Below are positions 8,869 through 16,761 of a DNA stretch of 53,423 bases, piece after piece. The stretch covers positions 1-53,423 of the forward strand of contig JAKPSI010000019.1 of assembly GCA_029555415.1 (NCBI GenBank). The letters run 5' to 3'. The stretch's first letter is position 1; each line of letters opens with the position of its first letter. Source of the DNA: Bacteroidota bacterium (GTDB taxonomy: Bacteria; Bacteroidota; Bacteroidia; Chitinophagales; Chitinophagaceae). Made by a program: the position numbers and the translations under genes. The notes under the pieces are model-generated. The model was not told the origin of the DNA and searched no databases. It saw only the letters and a program-made list of their open reading frames with translations.

Positions 8869-9564
8869 ATGAATAAAGTCGTTGCCGGCCCCGGCGAAGC
8901 CATTCATGATATCCGTGATGGCGTTACCATCATGCTCGGGGGATTCGGATTATGCGGTATTCCCGAGAACTGTATCAATGCCCTGGTGGCTTCCGGCGTA
9001 AAAGATCTCACCTGTATCTCCAACAATGCGGGCGTCGATGATTTCGGCATTGGACTGATGCTGCAGCAGAAACAAGTACGTAAAATGATCTCATCATATG
9101 TAGGGGAGAACGCTGAATTTGAAAGGCAGTTACTCAGCGGTGAACTGGAAGTGGAGCTGATCCCCCAGGGCACACTGGCCACGCGTTGTCTGGCTGCCGG
9201 TTATGGCATGCCCGCTATTTTCACACCCGCCGGTGTGGGCACAGAAGTAGCGGAAGGAAAGGAAACCCGCGTTTTCAATGATAAAGCCTACCTGCTGGAA
9301 TACGCTTTTGATGCGGATTTCGCGATCGTCAAAGCCTGGAAGGGTGATGCGCATGGAAATCTGGTGTACCGGGAAACGGCCCGGAATTTCAATCCCATGA
9401 TGGCAATGGCCGGCAAGATCACGATCGCTGAAGTGGAAGAACTGGTCCCTGCCGGTTCCCTGGACCCTGACCATGTCCATACCCCCGGCATTTATGTACA
9501 CCGCATTTTTCAGGGCAGCGGTTATGAAAAACGGATCGAACAGCGCACCACAAGAAAAAAATAA
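8869..9564 (+). CDS. scoA: 3-oxoacid CoA-transferase subunit A
   Basis: This 231-residue alpha subunit of succinyl-CoA:3-ketoacid CoA-transferase lets the cell activate or use acetoacetate. GGFGLCGIPENCI at about 22-34 is the CoA-binding glycine-rich motif, and ISNNAGVDDFGIGLML follows. The subunit B gene starts 10 bases after the stop, the usual scoAB pair. The two subunits form the active heteromer. Confidence 0.95.
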   Translation: MNKVVAGPGEAIHDIRDGVTIMLGGFGLCGIPENCINALVASGVKDLTCISNNAGVDDFGIGLMLQQKQVRKMISSYVGENAEFERQLLSGELEVELIPQGTLATRCLAAGYGMPAIFTPAGVGTEVAEGKETRVFNDKAYLLEYAFDADFAIVKAWKGDAHGNLVYRETARNFNPMMAMAGKITIAEVEELVPAGSLDPDHVHTPGIYVHRIFQGSGYEKRIEQRTTRKK

Positions 9565-9574
9565 AACATTCATT

Positions 9575-10231
9575 ATGGCACTCACCAAGGAACAGATCGC
9601 ACAGCGGATCGCCCGTGAATTGAAGGATGGTTACTATGTGAACCTCGGTATCGGCATCCCCACGCTTGTGGCCAATTATATTCCGGCCGGCATTCAGGTG
9701 GAATTGCAAAGTGAGAATGGTTTGCTGGGCATGGGGCCATTCCCTTTCGAGGGCGAGGAAGACCCGGACCTCATCAATGCGGGTAAGCAAACGATCACAA
9801 CGGTTCCCGGATCTTCCTTCTTTGATTCGGCCATGAGTTTCGGGATGATCCGTGCGGGCAAAGTGGATCTGACGGTACTGGGTGCGATGGAAGTAAGTGA
9901 AACAGGCGATATCGCCAACTGGAAGATACCGGGTAAGATGGTGAAGGGCATGGGTGGAGCGATGGATCTGGTGGCAAGTGCGCGCAATATCATCGTGGCC
10001 ATGATGCATACGAATCCCAAAGGGGAATCCAAGTTATTACCAAAGTGCGGATTACCGCTGACGGGTGTACGTTGTGTGAAGAAAGTGGTCTCCGACTTGG
10101 CCGTGCTGGATATAACGGAAGAAGGTTTTGTGCTGCTGGAACGCGCGCCGGGCGTGAGTGTGGAGGAAATTCAGCAAAAGACCGCTGGTAAATTGCTGGT
10201 GAAGGGGGATGTTCCTGAAATGAAATTCTGA
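9575..10231 (+). CDS. scoB: 3-oxoacid CoA-transferase subunit B
   Basis: This 218-residue beta subunit carries the catalytic glutamate in QSENGLLGMGPFP (about 49-61), which forms the glutamyl-CoA thioester. Further motifs are GIGIPTLVANYIP and GKVDLTVLGAMEVSETGDIA. The ATG at 9575 was chosen because MALTKEQIAQRIARELKDG is the normal N-terminus; an upstream in-frame ATG at 9473 would lie inside scoA. It converges with the response regulator gene with only 9 bases between stops. Confidence 0.95.
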   Translation: MALTKEQIAQRIARELKDGYYVNLGIGIPTLVANYIPAGIQVELQSENGLLGMGPFPFEGEEDPDLINAGKQTITTVPGSSFFDSAMSFGMIRAGKVDLTVLGAMEVSETGDIANWKIPGKMVKGMGGAMDLVASARNIIVAMMHTNPKGESKLLPKCGLPLTGVRCVKKVVSDLAVLDITEEGFVLLERAPGVSVEEIQQKTAGKLLVKGDVPEMKF

Positions 10232-10240
10232 AATTACCGA

Positions 10241-10891
10241 TCAGTCGATCAGGTTGTTCTTTACTGCGAAGAATACGAGTCCTGCTGTATTCTTACTTCC
10301 GAAACGTTCCATGAGCCTGTCTTTGATGGCTTCAACGGTGCGCGGGCTGATCTCCATTTTTTGCGCGATCTCCTGTGCGGTGAACTCCATGCAAATGAAG
10401 CGGAGTACATCTTTTTCCTTATCGCTTAATGTGATCTCGTTATTGAGGGAGGGAACGACCTTCTGACGGGAATGTGATTTCTTCAGCAGGATGCGGTTCA
10501 CGAAATTATTAAGGTAATAACCTTTTTCAGCTACTTCCATGATGGCGCGTCGGATCTCCTGGGGTTCAGCGTTCTTCAGCAGGTAACCATTGGCACCATT
10601 CTCCATGAGGTGATACACGAAGCGTTCATCTTCGTACATGCTCAGCACAAGCACTTTGATCTGGGGAAATTGTTTGCTGACGATCTTGGTGGTTTCGATA
10701 CCGTCTTTACCGGGCATCCGGAGGTCCATCAGGATCACATCCGGTTGTGATTCCGGTAATCCTTTGAGGAGTTCTTCACCATTCTCAGCTTCCTGAACGA
10801 ATTTGATATTGGTGAAAGGGCGAAGGGAGAGGATAACCCCCTTGCGAAAAATTTTGTGATCGTCGGCAATCGCCACCTTGATGAATCCCAT
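10241..10891 (-). CDS. NarL/FixJ-type response regulator (module 1, kinase-linked)
   Basis: This 216-residue regulator has a receiver domain with the acidic pair in VAIADDH, the phospho-acceptor Asp in VILMDLRMPGKDG, the switch Ser in VLSMYED and Lys in YLLKN. The C-terminal LuxR-type helix-turn-helix is LSDKEKDVLRFICMEFTAQE followed by ISPRTVEAIKDRLM. It lies 47 bases downstream of a histidine kinase on the same strand, so phosphorylation by that kinase is the natural inference. Its DNA targets are unknown. Confidence 0.93.
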   Translation of the reverse strand: MGFIKVAIADDHKIFRKGVILSLRPFTNIKFVQEAENGEELLKGLPESQPDVILMDLRMPGKDGIETTKIVSKQFPQIKVLVLSMYEDERFVYHLMENGANGYLLKNAEPQEIRRAIMEVAEKGYYLNNFVNRILLKKSHSRQKVVPSLNNEITLSDKEKDVLRFICMEFTAQEIAQKMEISPRTVEAIKDRLMERFGSKNTAGLVFFAVKNNLID

Positions 10892-10938
10892 AGTTGATTG
10901 GTAATGAGCAAAAATAACGAATTCCAGTCACTACTGGC

Positions 10939-11766
10939 TTACTGATATGGGTCGTCTTTGGGCAGTTCAATGGTAACCTTGTAGTAGGTCTGAGAAATGT
11001 CTTTCTCAAAATTGATCTGTCCCTGAACGACACGCAGGCGGCTACTGATATTCTTCAGTCCGAGGCCCACGTTACTTTTATTCAATTTGTCGAAATCAGA
11101 CTGTACGATACCTCTGCCGTCGTGGTGGATGCGCAGGTAGAATTTATCGGCATGTACATTCTGGGTCAGGTGGATGAAACTGGCGCTGCTGTGTTTGAGG
11201 ATGTTATTGATCAGTTCCTGTACGATACGGAACACGATCAGTTCTTTCTCCCCTTTCAGCCTGTCACGGTACTCATGAAAGCGGCTGCTGGCATTGATGG
11301 TACCGGATCCGCTGATCTTCTGGAACAGGTCGTTCACAGCTGATTCCAGCCCGAAATTCTTCAGGGTGGGTGGCATCAGGCTATGGCTGATGTTACGGAC
11401 CAGCTGGATGGTGTCATCAATGATCTGGCGGGCCTGGAAGATGGCCTGGAGCTGGGTGGCTTTGTCCTGGTTCACCAGATTCTCATTCAGGTAAAGGCGG
11501 GCAGTGGCCAGCAGGGGACCTGCATCATCGTGCAGATCGGCGGCCAGGCGCTGTCTTTCTTCTTCCTGTAATTTGATGGAAGCGTTGAGCAGGATCTTCT
11601 GCTGCTCCTGTTCCATTTGCTGCAATTTGTTCTGGAAACGGATCACACGGCGCTGGTGAAGGATAATGAATATCACCAGGCTTATCGTAAGCACAAGCAT
11701 CCCCAGAGTACCCAAAAAGAGTACCATTGAAACGTTAGACTGGTTGGTGGCTTGTAAGAGAAACAT
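10939..11766 (-). CDS. One-helix membrane sensor histidine kinase (module 1)
   Basis: This 275-residue kinase has a single N-terminal membrane helix (about 13-36), a coiled-coil stretch (RFQNKLQQMEQEQQKILLNA) and a HisKA_3 dimerisation domain with the phospho-acceptor His in LAADLHDDAGPLLATARL. The HATPase domain has an N box (ELINNILKHSS), a G1 box (HHDGRGI) and a G2 box (GLGLKNISSRL). It has no sensory domain of its own. The AT-rich seven-helix protein gene just upstream (19-base gap) probably supplies the receptor. Base composition is GC-rich like the rest of the genome, unlike that upstream gene. Confidence 0.92.
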   Translation of the reverse strand: MFLLQATNQSNVSMVLFLGTLGMLVLTISLVIFIILHQRRVIRFQNKLQQMEQEQQKILLNASIKLQEEERQRLAADLHDDAGPLLATARLYLNENLVNQDKATQLQAIFQARQIIDDTIQLVRNISHSLMPPTLKNFGLESAVNDLFQKISGSGTINASSRFHEYRDRLKGEKELIVFRIVQELINNILKHSSASFIHLTQNVHADKFYLRIHHDGRGIVQSDFDKLNKSNVGLGLKNISSRLRVVQGQINFEKDISQTYYKVTIELPKDDPYQ

Positions 11767-11785
11767 AATGGGTGGTGGGTAAAGT

Positions 11786-12337
11786 TTATATCATGTCTAA
11801 GAAAGGCACTTTTGCTGCAGTATTTTTATTGTTTATTGGGTTCTTTGAAAATGTAATCATGGCGATATAAAACAGGATATTCTTTATTATATCTGGAATG
11901 TATGAGTATGGCCAAAGTCTATCTCTGTCTGAATCTTCTAAATTATTTGCTAATATGTAAAAGAAAAAGGTACTGCCTAGGTAGATAATTATTCCAAACG
12001 AAACCCAGAATCCATAACTAGTATAAATTGGCTGATTTTGGTTTGTTTTCAAATAATTATAAAAAAACATTAAAAGGTAAACAAACACAAGGATTGTTTC
12101 GATACCAATAGGAATACTATCAATACCACGTTTTTGCTCAATATTAAATGTGTAAATAATTTGGAAGGAATAGAAAGCCAGAGAAAGTATAATAATTAGA
12201 GTTGTAATACTCTTTCTTGAAATTGTATAGGCTAAAACAAAAGCAAATGTTGAATATTCTATGAATGTGTAAGTTAGGTCGTAGTACTTTTTCGAACCTC
12301 TTGGGAGTAGCCCGGGGATCTCTGAAATAATCAACAT
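11786..12337 (-). CDS. Multi-helix membrane protein, putative receptor partner of the module 1 kinase
   Basis: From the ATG at 12337 this gives 183 residues with about five membrane helices. The same frame stays open and hydrophobic up to 12496 (QTIGNLFFLYVLICTYLF, then FWLLGTYGLLLGL), which adds two helices for a total of seven. No ATG, GTG or TTG lies in that extension, so the gene may use a rare start (an ATT at 12484) or be 5'-damaged. Its helix layout parallels the protein at 16021-16761. Sampled lines have 27-30% G+C against about 60% in the adjacent kinase. No known family is recognised with confidence. Confidence 0.6.
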   Translation of the reverse strand: MLIISEIPGLLPRGSKKYYDLTYTFIEYSTFAFVLAYTISRKSITTLIIILSLAFYSFQIIYTFNIEQKRGIDSIPIGIETILVFVYLLMFFYNYLKTNQNQPIYTSYGFWVSFGIIIYLGSTFFFYILANNLEDSDRDRLWPYSYIPDIIKNILFYIAMITFSKNPINNKNTAAKVPFLDMI

Positions 12338-12523
12338 TAGGCCTAAAAGAAGGCCATATGTACCTAATAACCAGAATTCTTTCTTCCTTGATTTATTTTT
12401 AAGGAATAAGACAGGGATAAATAAGTAGGTACAAATTAGTACGTATAAAAAAAGGTTTCCTATAGTTTGGAGTTTACGCCAAATATAGAGAAACCTTTAG
12501 AGACTTGAAAGTAAATGAAGAAC

Positions 12524-12583
12524 TTAATCTTCCCAGCTTACTTCGAGTACGTTTTCTAACCATACTCTTTGATTCTTTTTCAT
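12524..12583 (-). CDS. Possible 19-residue leader or small peptide
   Basis: ATG to TAA encodes MKKNQRVWLENVLEVSWED on the same strand as, and just before, the membrane protein frame. Its start lies in a 19-base sequence (AACGTTACTGTTATGAAAA) found again at 16878-16896 near module 2. Nothing else proves translation, so this may be chance. Confidence 0.2.
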   Translation of the reverse strand: MKKNQRVWLENVLEVSWED

Positions 12584-12700
12584 AACAGTAACGTTTTTAA
12601 GCCTTTTCAAATCGATTTGTGATGTAAAAATTGCGCTTATAGCGGGTTTATTCAACAGGCAATGTGCGCTGCAGAAGGCTATAGAATGGCTGAAATTCAG

Positions 12701-12901
12701 TGTGGACAAGGGTTTTACCGATATCAGACTCGTATTCATACCCACCCAAAAAGCGTAGGATTCCGGGTGGAAATGCGTAATTTTACGGTGGTAAAAATAG
12801 TAAACTTACCCGGGATTTTTCCGGTTATCAACAGCTGTGGATAAGAAAGAGGAGATTTGAGAGTTTTTCGGGTTGTCCCCGGGTTTTTGTGGATAACCCG
12901 A
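12701..12901. promoter_or_regulatory. Cluster of DnaA-box-like sequences (candidate origin or DnaA-controlled region)
   Basis: Two exact TGTGGATAA boxes (reverse complement of TTATCCACA) lie at 12836-12844 and 12888-12896. One-mismatch versions lie at 12825-12833 (TTATCAACA) and 12701-12709 (TGTGGACAA). The boxes at 12825 and 12836 form a nearly perfect palindrome with 2 bases between them. TCGGGTT at 12868-12874 and AACCCGA at 12895-12901 form an inverted repeat around the last box. About 0.4 exact boxes would be expected by chance in the whole window on both strands. Confidence 0.45.
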
Positions 12902-13188
12902 CCCAGACAGGCTTTTGCTACGGTTGTAATTGCTTAGCCTGCATAAATATACTCATCTGTTCCCGAATTGCAAAACTGGGCCGGACCTGGATCTGATTCA
13001 AAATGAAAAGACCGTGACATGCCAATAAGCGCATAAGCTTCTATGTTAGTCACAAGATCCGGATGGCCTACCTTATAATATAGGAACACCCTTTTTAAAA
13101 TAAGTATGCCTGACTCCAGGAAAAAACCGTGTTTTTACTAAAATTGCGTACTTTTACTCAGACCGATCTTTTTTTAAACCAATACCAG

Positions 13189-13845
13189 ATGAGCACCCAG
13201 TTAATTAAAGTAGCGATCGCCGACGACCATAAGATCTTCCGTGATGGTATCCGTATGGCGCTGAAAGACAAGGACTACCTGAAGATCCTCTGGGAAGCCG
13301 AGGACGGAAAGGACCTGATGCACAAACTCCAGATCAAAGTTCCCGATGTTTTATTGATGGATATCCGGATGCCCGAAGTGGATGGCATCAATGCCATCAG
13401 CATCATTCGTAAGGAATATGAGGAACTCAAGATCATCGTGCTGACCATGTACGACGACCAGGAGATGATCACCAAGATGATGGAAATGGGCGCGAACGCT
13501 TATCTGACCAAGACCACCGACCCCGAAGAGATCTACCAGGCCATCCTGACCTGTATGAATGATGATTTTTATTTCAATGAGCTGGTCAATAAAGCCGTGC
13601 TCCTGAAACTGCAGCATAAAAAGACCGTCCGCCAGTTCTACCCCAATCCCGTTAAATTCTCAGAAAAAGAACTGAAGATCCTCAAGCTCATTGCGGAAGA
13701 CAAGACCACCGAGGAAATATCCAAGGAAGTGTTCCTGAGTCCCCGCACCATCGAGACCATCCGGCAGAATATGAAACAGAAAGTGAATGCCAAGACGATC
13801 GCCGGTCTGGTCATGTACGCGATGCGTAACAAATTGCTTGAATAA
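13189..13845 (+). CDS. NarL/FixJ-type response regulator (module 1, without adjacent kinase)
   Basis: This 218-residue regulator has VAIADDHKIFRDG, phospho-acceptor Asp in VLLMDIRMPEVDG, Thr in VLTMYDD and Lys in YLTKTTDP. The LuxR-type helix-turn-helix is FSEKELKILKLIAEDKTTEE followed by LSPRTIETIRQNMK. The ATG at 13189 was preferred over one at 13129 because MSTQLIKVAIADDH gives the normal receiver start. It is divergent from the module 1 sensor operon. Blocks such as KMMEMGANAYLTK and DFYFNELVNKAVL resemble the regulator at 17360-18034. Confidence 0.93.
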   Translation: MSTQLIKVAIADDHKIFRDGIRMALKDKDYLKILWEAEDGKDLMHKLQIKVPDVLLMDIRMPEVDGINAISIIRKEYEELKIIVLTMYDDQEMITKMMEMGANAYLTKTTDPEEIYQAILTCMNDDFYFNELVNKAVLLKLQHKKTVRQFYPNPVKFSEKELKILKLIAEDKTTEEISKEVFLSPRTIETIRQNMKQKVNAKTIAGLVMYAMRNKLLE

Positions 13846-13855
13846 GCACACCCGC

Positions 13856-14599
13856 ATGGCCAACGTCAACGATAGTTTCTTCGACGGATATTATAAGGAT
13901 ATCTGGAAATCCGTCATTCCCGCCGAACTCACCCGGAAGGAGATCGAATTCATGATCCCCTATTTCAAACTGGATGCATCCTCGAAAGTGCTGGACCTGA
14001 TGTGCGGACATGGCCGTCATACGCTGTCTCTTGCCCGAAAGGGGATCAGTGTTACCGCGGTTGACAATCTTGCATCCTATATAGAAGAGATCCGGGAAAT
14101 GGCCGGAAAGGAGTCGCTTCCGGTGCGCCCTGTCTGCGCACCTGTGCTCGATTATACTGATGAAGGCAGGTATGATCTCGCCATCTGTATGGGGAATAGC
14201 TTCAATTTTTTCACGCCGGAGGAAGCCGCCCATTTGCTGAAGAAAATATTTGCTGCACTGAAACCCGGGGGACATTTTTTACTGAACAGCTGGAGTCTGG
14301 CAGAAACCGCTTATACAAAGTTCACTGCAACGAGCACGGGTAAAATGGGGGAAATGGAAATGCATACACAGAGCAGTTTTCATTTTGATCCCGCCCGTAT
14401 CGAAACACATAGCACGATCGTCACCCCTGAAGGACACCAGGAAGAAAAGGATGCGGTCGATTATATCTATACGCTTTCTGAAATGAAGGCGATGTTCCAC
14501 TTGGCCGGACTGGAATTAACGGAATCCTGGAGCATACCCGGACGCAAACCATTTTCTCTCGGTGAGCCCCGCGCTTATCTGGTGGCGGTCAGGCCATAA
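13856..14599 (+). CDS. Class I SAM-dependent methyltransferase
   Basis: This 247-residue protein has motif I VLDLMCGHGRHTLSLARKG (SAM-binding glycine loop), an acidic turn AVDNL, and motif IV-like YDLAICMGNSFNFF. The substrate cannot be inferred. The start at 13856 is 10 bases after the response regulator stop, so it is probably co-transcribed with that gene. An upstream in-frame ATG lies inside the regulator and was rejected. It converges with the next regulator with 7 bases between stops. Confidence 0.88.
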   Translation: MANVNDSFFDGYYKDIWKSVIPAELTRKEIEFMIPYFKLDASSKVLDLMCGHGRHTLSLARKGISVTAVDNLASYIEEIREMAGKESLPVRPVCAPVLDYTDEGRYDLAICMGNSFNFFTPEEAAHLLKKIFAALKPGGHFLLNSWSLAETAYTKFTATSTGKMGEMEMHTQSSFHFDPARIETHSTIVTPEGHQEEKDAVDYIYTLSEMKAMFHLAGLELTESWSIPGRKPFSLGEPRAYLVAVRP

Positions 14600-14606
14600 G
14601 TCCTTC

Positions 14607-15275
14607 TCAGAAAGTAACAAGACCATGCCTTACTGCATACATGGCCAGGCCGATCCGGCTTTTCACCATCAGTTTTTCAAATAGCTGGTCCCGCAGGTTA
14701 TCCACTGCGCGCGGATTCAGTTTCATGGACATCGCGATCTCCTTATACGTCATTTCCGTGCAGACCAGTTCCAGGAACCTCAGTTCCGTTTCGGACAGCA
14801 GGGAGCGTTGCAGGGCCAGGGTATTATCCGGCTTTTTGAGGAAGAGGTTCACCAGTTTACCCGTTGTATTATGGGAATAGTAGTAACCGGACTGCATGAC
14901 GGAACGAATGGCGAACTGCAGTTCCGAGGGATGGATATCTTTTTTCAGGAATCCTTTTACCCCAGCCTGCAGTAACCGGATCATCGCCAGTTCGGAGTCA
15001 TACATGGTGAGCATGAGTACATGTATACCCGGCTGATGTTCCTGCATCCATTTAGCAGCTGCATAGCCATCCATCTCCGGCATATTCAGGTCCAGCAGTA
15101 ATACATCCGGCCGCTGGCCCTGTGCGATCTGTGAAATGAGGTCCTTGCCATTACTGACCTGAAAGATCACAGTGCAATCATCGAACTGGTCAATCAGTGA
15201 AGCCAATGCGGTGCGAAGGAGGATGTGGTCATCCGCTAAAGCCACTTTTAATTTGGTGTTGATTGTATTTTGCAT
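14607..15275 (-). CDS. NarL/FixJ-type response regulator (module 2, kinase-linked)
   Basis: This 222-residue regulator has VALADDHILLR, phospho-acceptor Asp in VLLLDLNMPEMDG, Thr in MLTMYDS and Lys in GFLKKDIHP. Its helix-turn-helix is LSETELRFLELVCTEMTYKE followed by LNPRAVDNLRDQLF. It follows the module 2 kinase by 2 bases, so the two are certainly co-transcribed. G+C content is normal for the genome. A sharp drop in G+C begins exactly at its start codon. Confidence 0.93.
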   Translation of the reverse strand: MQNTINTKLKVALADDHILLRTALASLIDQFDDCTVIFQVSNGKDLISQIAQGQRPDVLLLDLNMPEMDGYAAAKWMQEHQPGIHVLMLTMYDSELAMIRLLQAGVKGFLKKDIHPSELQFAIRSVMQSGYYYSHNTTGKLVNLFLKKPDNTLALQRSLLSETELRFLELVCTEMTYKEIAMSMKLNPRAVDNLRDQLFEKLMVKSRIGLAMYAVRHGLVTF

Positions 15276-15277
15276 TG

Positions 15278-16063
15278 TTAATAAGGTACATTTAGGGTTA
15301 CAATAGCGCCTTTACCTGGTTGACTATTTATTTCAAGTCTTCCACCAATTAATGCTGCTCTCTTTTGCATATTTAGAATTCCCGTGCTGCTCCTTTTCCC
15401 AATTACATTCGATGATTCTATGCCAACTCCGTTATCTAGAACTAGTACTTTTAGTTCTTTTTCATTGTACTCTAGGCATAGTCTGATTTTGTTTGCATTC
15501 GAGTGTTTTAATATGTTGTTTAAGGATTCCTGAATGATTCTGAAAATAAAAAGTTCTTTCTGAAAGTCCATAAAAAGTGGTTCTCCATTGATCTCAATGT
15601 CAATCTCAAATCGATCAAGTTTCTTGATTTTCTCGGTTTCATTACTTAAAGCATGGATTAGCCCCTGCTCTTTGAGTAAGTCTGCATTCATGCTTCTTGA
15701 GAGATTGGCTAAATCATTTATTGCAGTGCTAACTAGCTCAATTGTATCCTGAATCTTTTCTGATTCATTTGGTAAATTGTTTGTGTAAATCGTATTTAGG
15801 TTGAGTTTTGCTAAAGTTAGATTTAGATTAATGTTGTCGTGAATGTCTCTGGAAATAGACTGTATGGTGTTTTCTTGAATTTCTAGCTGGGTTGAAAGCA
15901 AATTATTTCTGTGTTCATTTTTAAGTTTTTCAAGTTCTGAATAATAGACAAACTGTCTTTTTTGGTAGAGAAAAAGAATGCTTACAATGAAAGTTGTTAA
16001 TAGCAAAAGAACTGCAGTAATTATAATAATTGAGATTCCTGTATTGCTGCTTGTTGTGAACAT
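15278..16063 (-). CDS. One-helix membrane sensor histidine kinase (module 2)
   Basis: From the ATG at 16063 this is a 261-residue kinase (16087 would add eight residues). One N-terminal membrane helix (about 9-32) and a coiled coil precede a HisKA_3 domain with His in SISRDIHDNINLNLTLAKL. The N box is ESLNNILKHSN, G1 is LDNGVGIE and G2 is STGILNMQKRAALIGG. The 16063 start matches the module 1 kinase N-terminus in layout. The gene overlaps the end of the upstream seven-helix protein gene by 43 bases. It is AT-rich (about 28% G+C in a sampled line), unlike the regulator it feeds. Confidence 0.9.
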   Translation of the reverse strand: MFTTSSNTGISIIIITAVLLLLTTFIVSILFLYQKRQFVYYSELEKLKNEHRNNLLSTQLEIQENTIQSISRDIHDNINLNLTLAKLNLNTIYTNNLPNESEKIQDTIELVSTAINDLANLSRSMNADLLKEQGLIHALSNETEKIKKLDRFEIDIEINGEPLFMDFQKELFIFRIIQESLNNILKHSNANKIRLCLEYNEKELKVLVLDNGVGIESSNVIGKRSSTGILNMQKRAALIGGRLEINSQPGKGAIVTLNVPY

Positions 16064-16761
16064 GTCAAGGCTTTTATGAAGAGGCATATTAATATTAAGT
16101 AACCTAGGTAGTCCAGTGTTTGTTTTATTTCATATGGAATAAAGCCAAAAACTATTGAGAAAGGCGTAATAATCGTTATTAAGAAAAGTATTCCAGTTGT
16201 TGTCCAAAATGAAGGTTCTTTATTTAGCTGAAAAACGGGTGGCTTTGTTGTTATTTCATAAAAATAAAATGCAGATGGAACTAATAGAAATAAAGACTCT
16301 GTTGTTGAAATGAACGAAATGAAACTGTCGTCGTTTTTAAAGAAGTTCCAAGTTGTAGGAGTTATAATTGCGAACGCGCTAGGGGCAATTACTAGAAATT
16401 TTTTAATTGCCTTTGAGCAAATAGAGTTATATAAAATAGAGGAAAGAAAAATCAGCTCAAGTGGGATGAAAATCCCAAGACTTAGTTTATTAACAGGGAC
16501 ATTATTGATTTCTGTGATACTTTCATTTATTGTGAATTCAAGAGTTTGAATTTGCGCAAATATCAGTGCAAGATAAAATGGAATAATTTTTAGTTGTTTG
16601 CTGGGGTTTTTAAAATTTCTCCGAATTCCTAAAATAAAGCCAAGCAAACTCAGGAGAGATAAAATAATCCCCCCGAAAAATCTAACAGTATTTGTGTCGT
16701 GCCAATACATCCTTTTTGCTAAGTTGAAAGAAATCCATGATTCTAAAAATGTTGTTTTCAC
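16021..16761 (-). CDS. Seven-helix membrane protein, putative receptor partner of the module 2 kinase
   Basis: This 246-residue protein starts with GTG at 16761; an ATG at 16710 (MYWHDTNTVRFFGG) is an alternative that keeps all helices. Seven hydrophobic segments are visible: FFGGIILSLLSLLGFILGI, then segments near residues 55, 92, 118, 150, 190 and 220. It has no catalytic motif. The overlap with the kinase gene implies coupled expression and a receptor role in a split receptor-kinase. I do not recognise a named family. The gene is strongly AT-rich. Confidence 0.75.
   Translation of the reverse strand: MKTTFLESWISFNLAKRMYWHDTNTVRFFGGIILSLLSLLGFILGIRRNFKNPSKQLKIIPFYLALIFAQIQTLEFTINESITEINNVPVNKLSLGIFIPLELIFLSSILYNSICSKAIKKFLVIAPSAFAIITPTTWNFFKNDDSFISFISTTESLFLLVPSAFYFYEITTKPPVFQLNKEPSFWTTTGILFLITIITPFSIVFGFIPYEIKQTLDYLGYLILICLFIKALTCSQQAAIQESQLL

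Larger units (their letters stand above)
12338..13188. other. 851-base inter-module region
   Basis: The left part (to 12496) is the upstream extension of the membrane protein frame. A 19-codon minus-strand ORF occupies 12524-12583. The middle part (12701-12901) holds DnaA-box-like 9-mers and a 7-bp inverted repeat. From about 12900 to 13188 I see only upstream sequence of the plus-strand response regulator. The possible short ORFs at 12662-12844 (+) and up to 12745 (-) show no recognisable protein. Confidence 0.6.

Noticed and set aside
12662-12844. A 60-residue plus-strand ORF and an overlapping minus-strand ORF up to 12745
   Set aside because: Neither has family-like sequence or a clear ribosome site, and the region carries DnaA-box-like sites instead. 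Only the last 19 codons of the minus ORF were kept, at low confidence.
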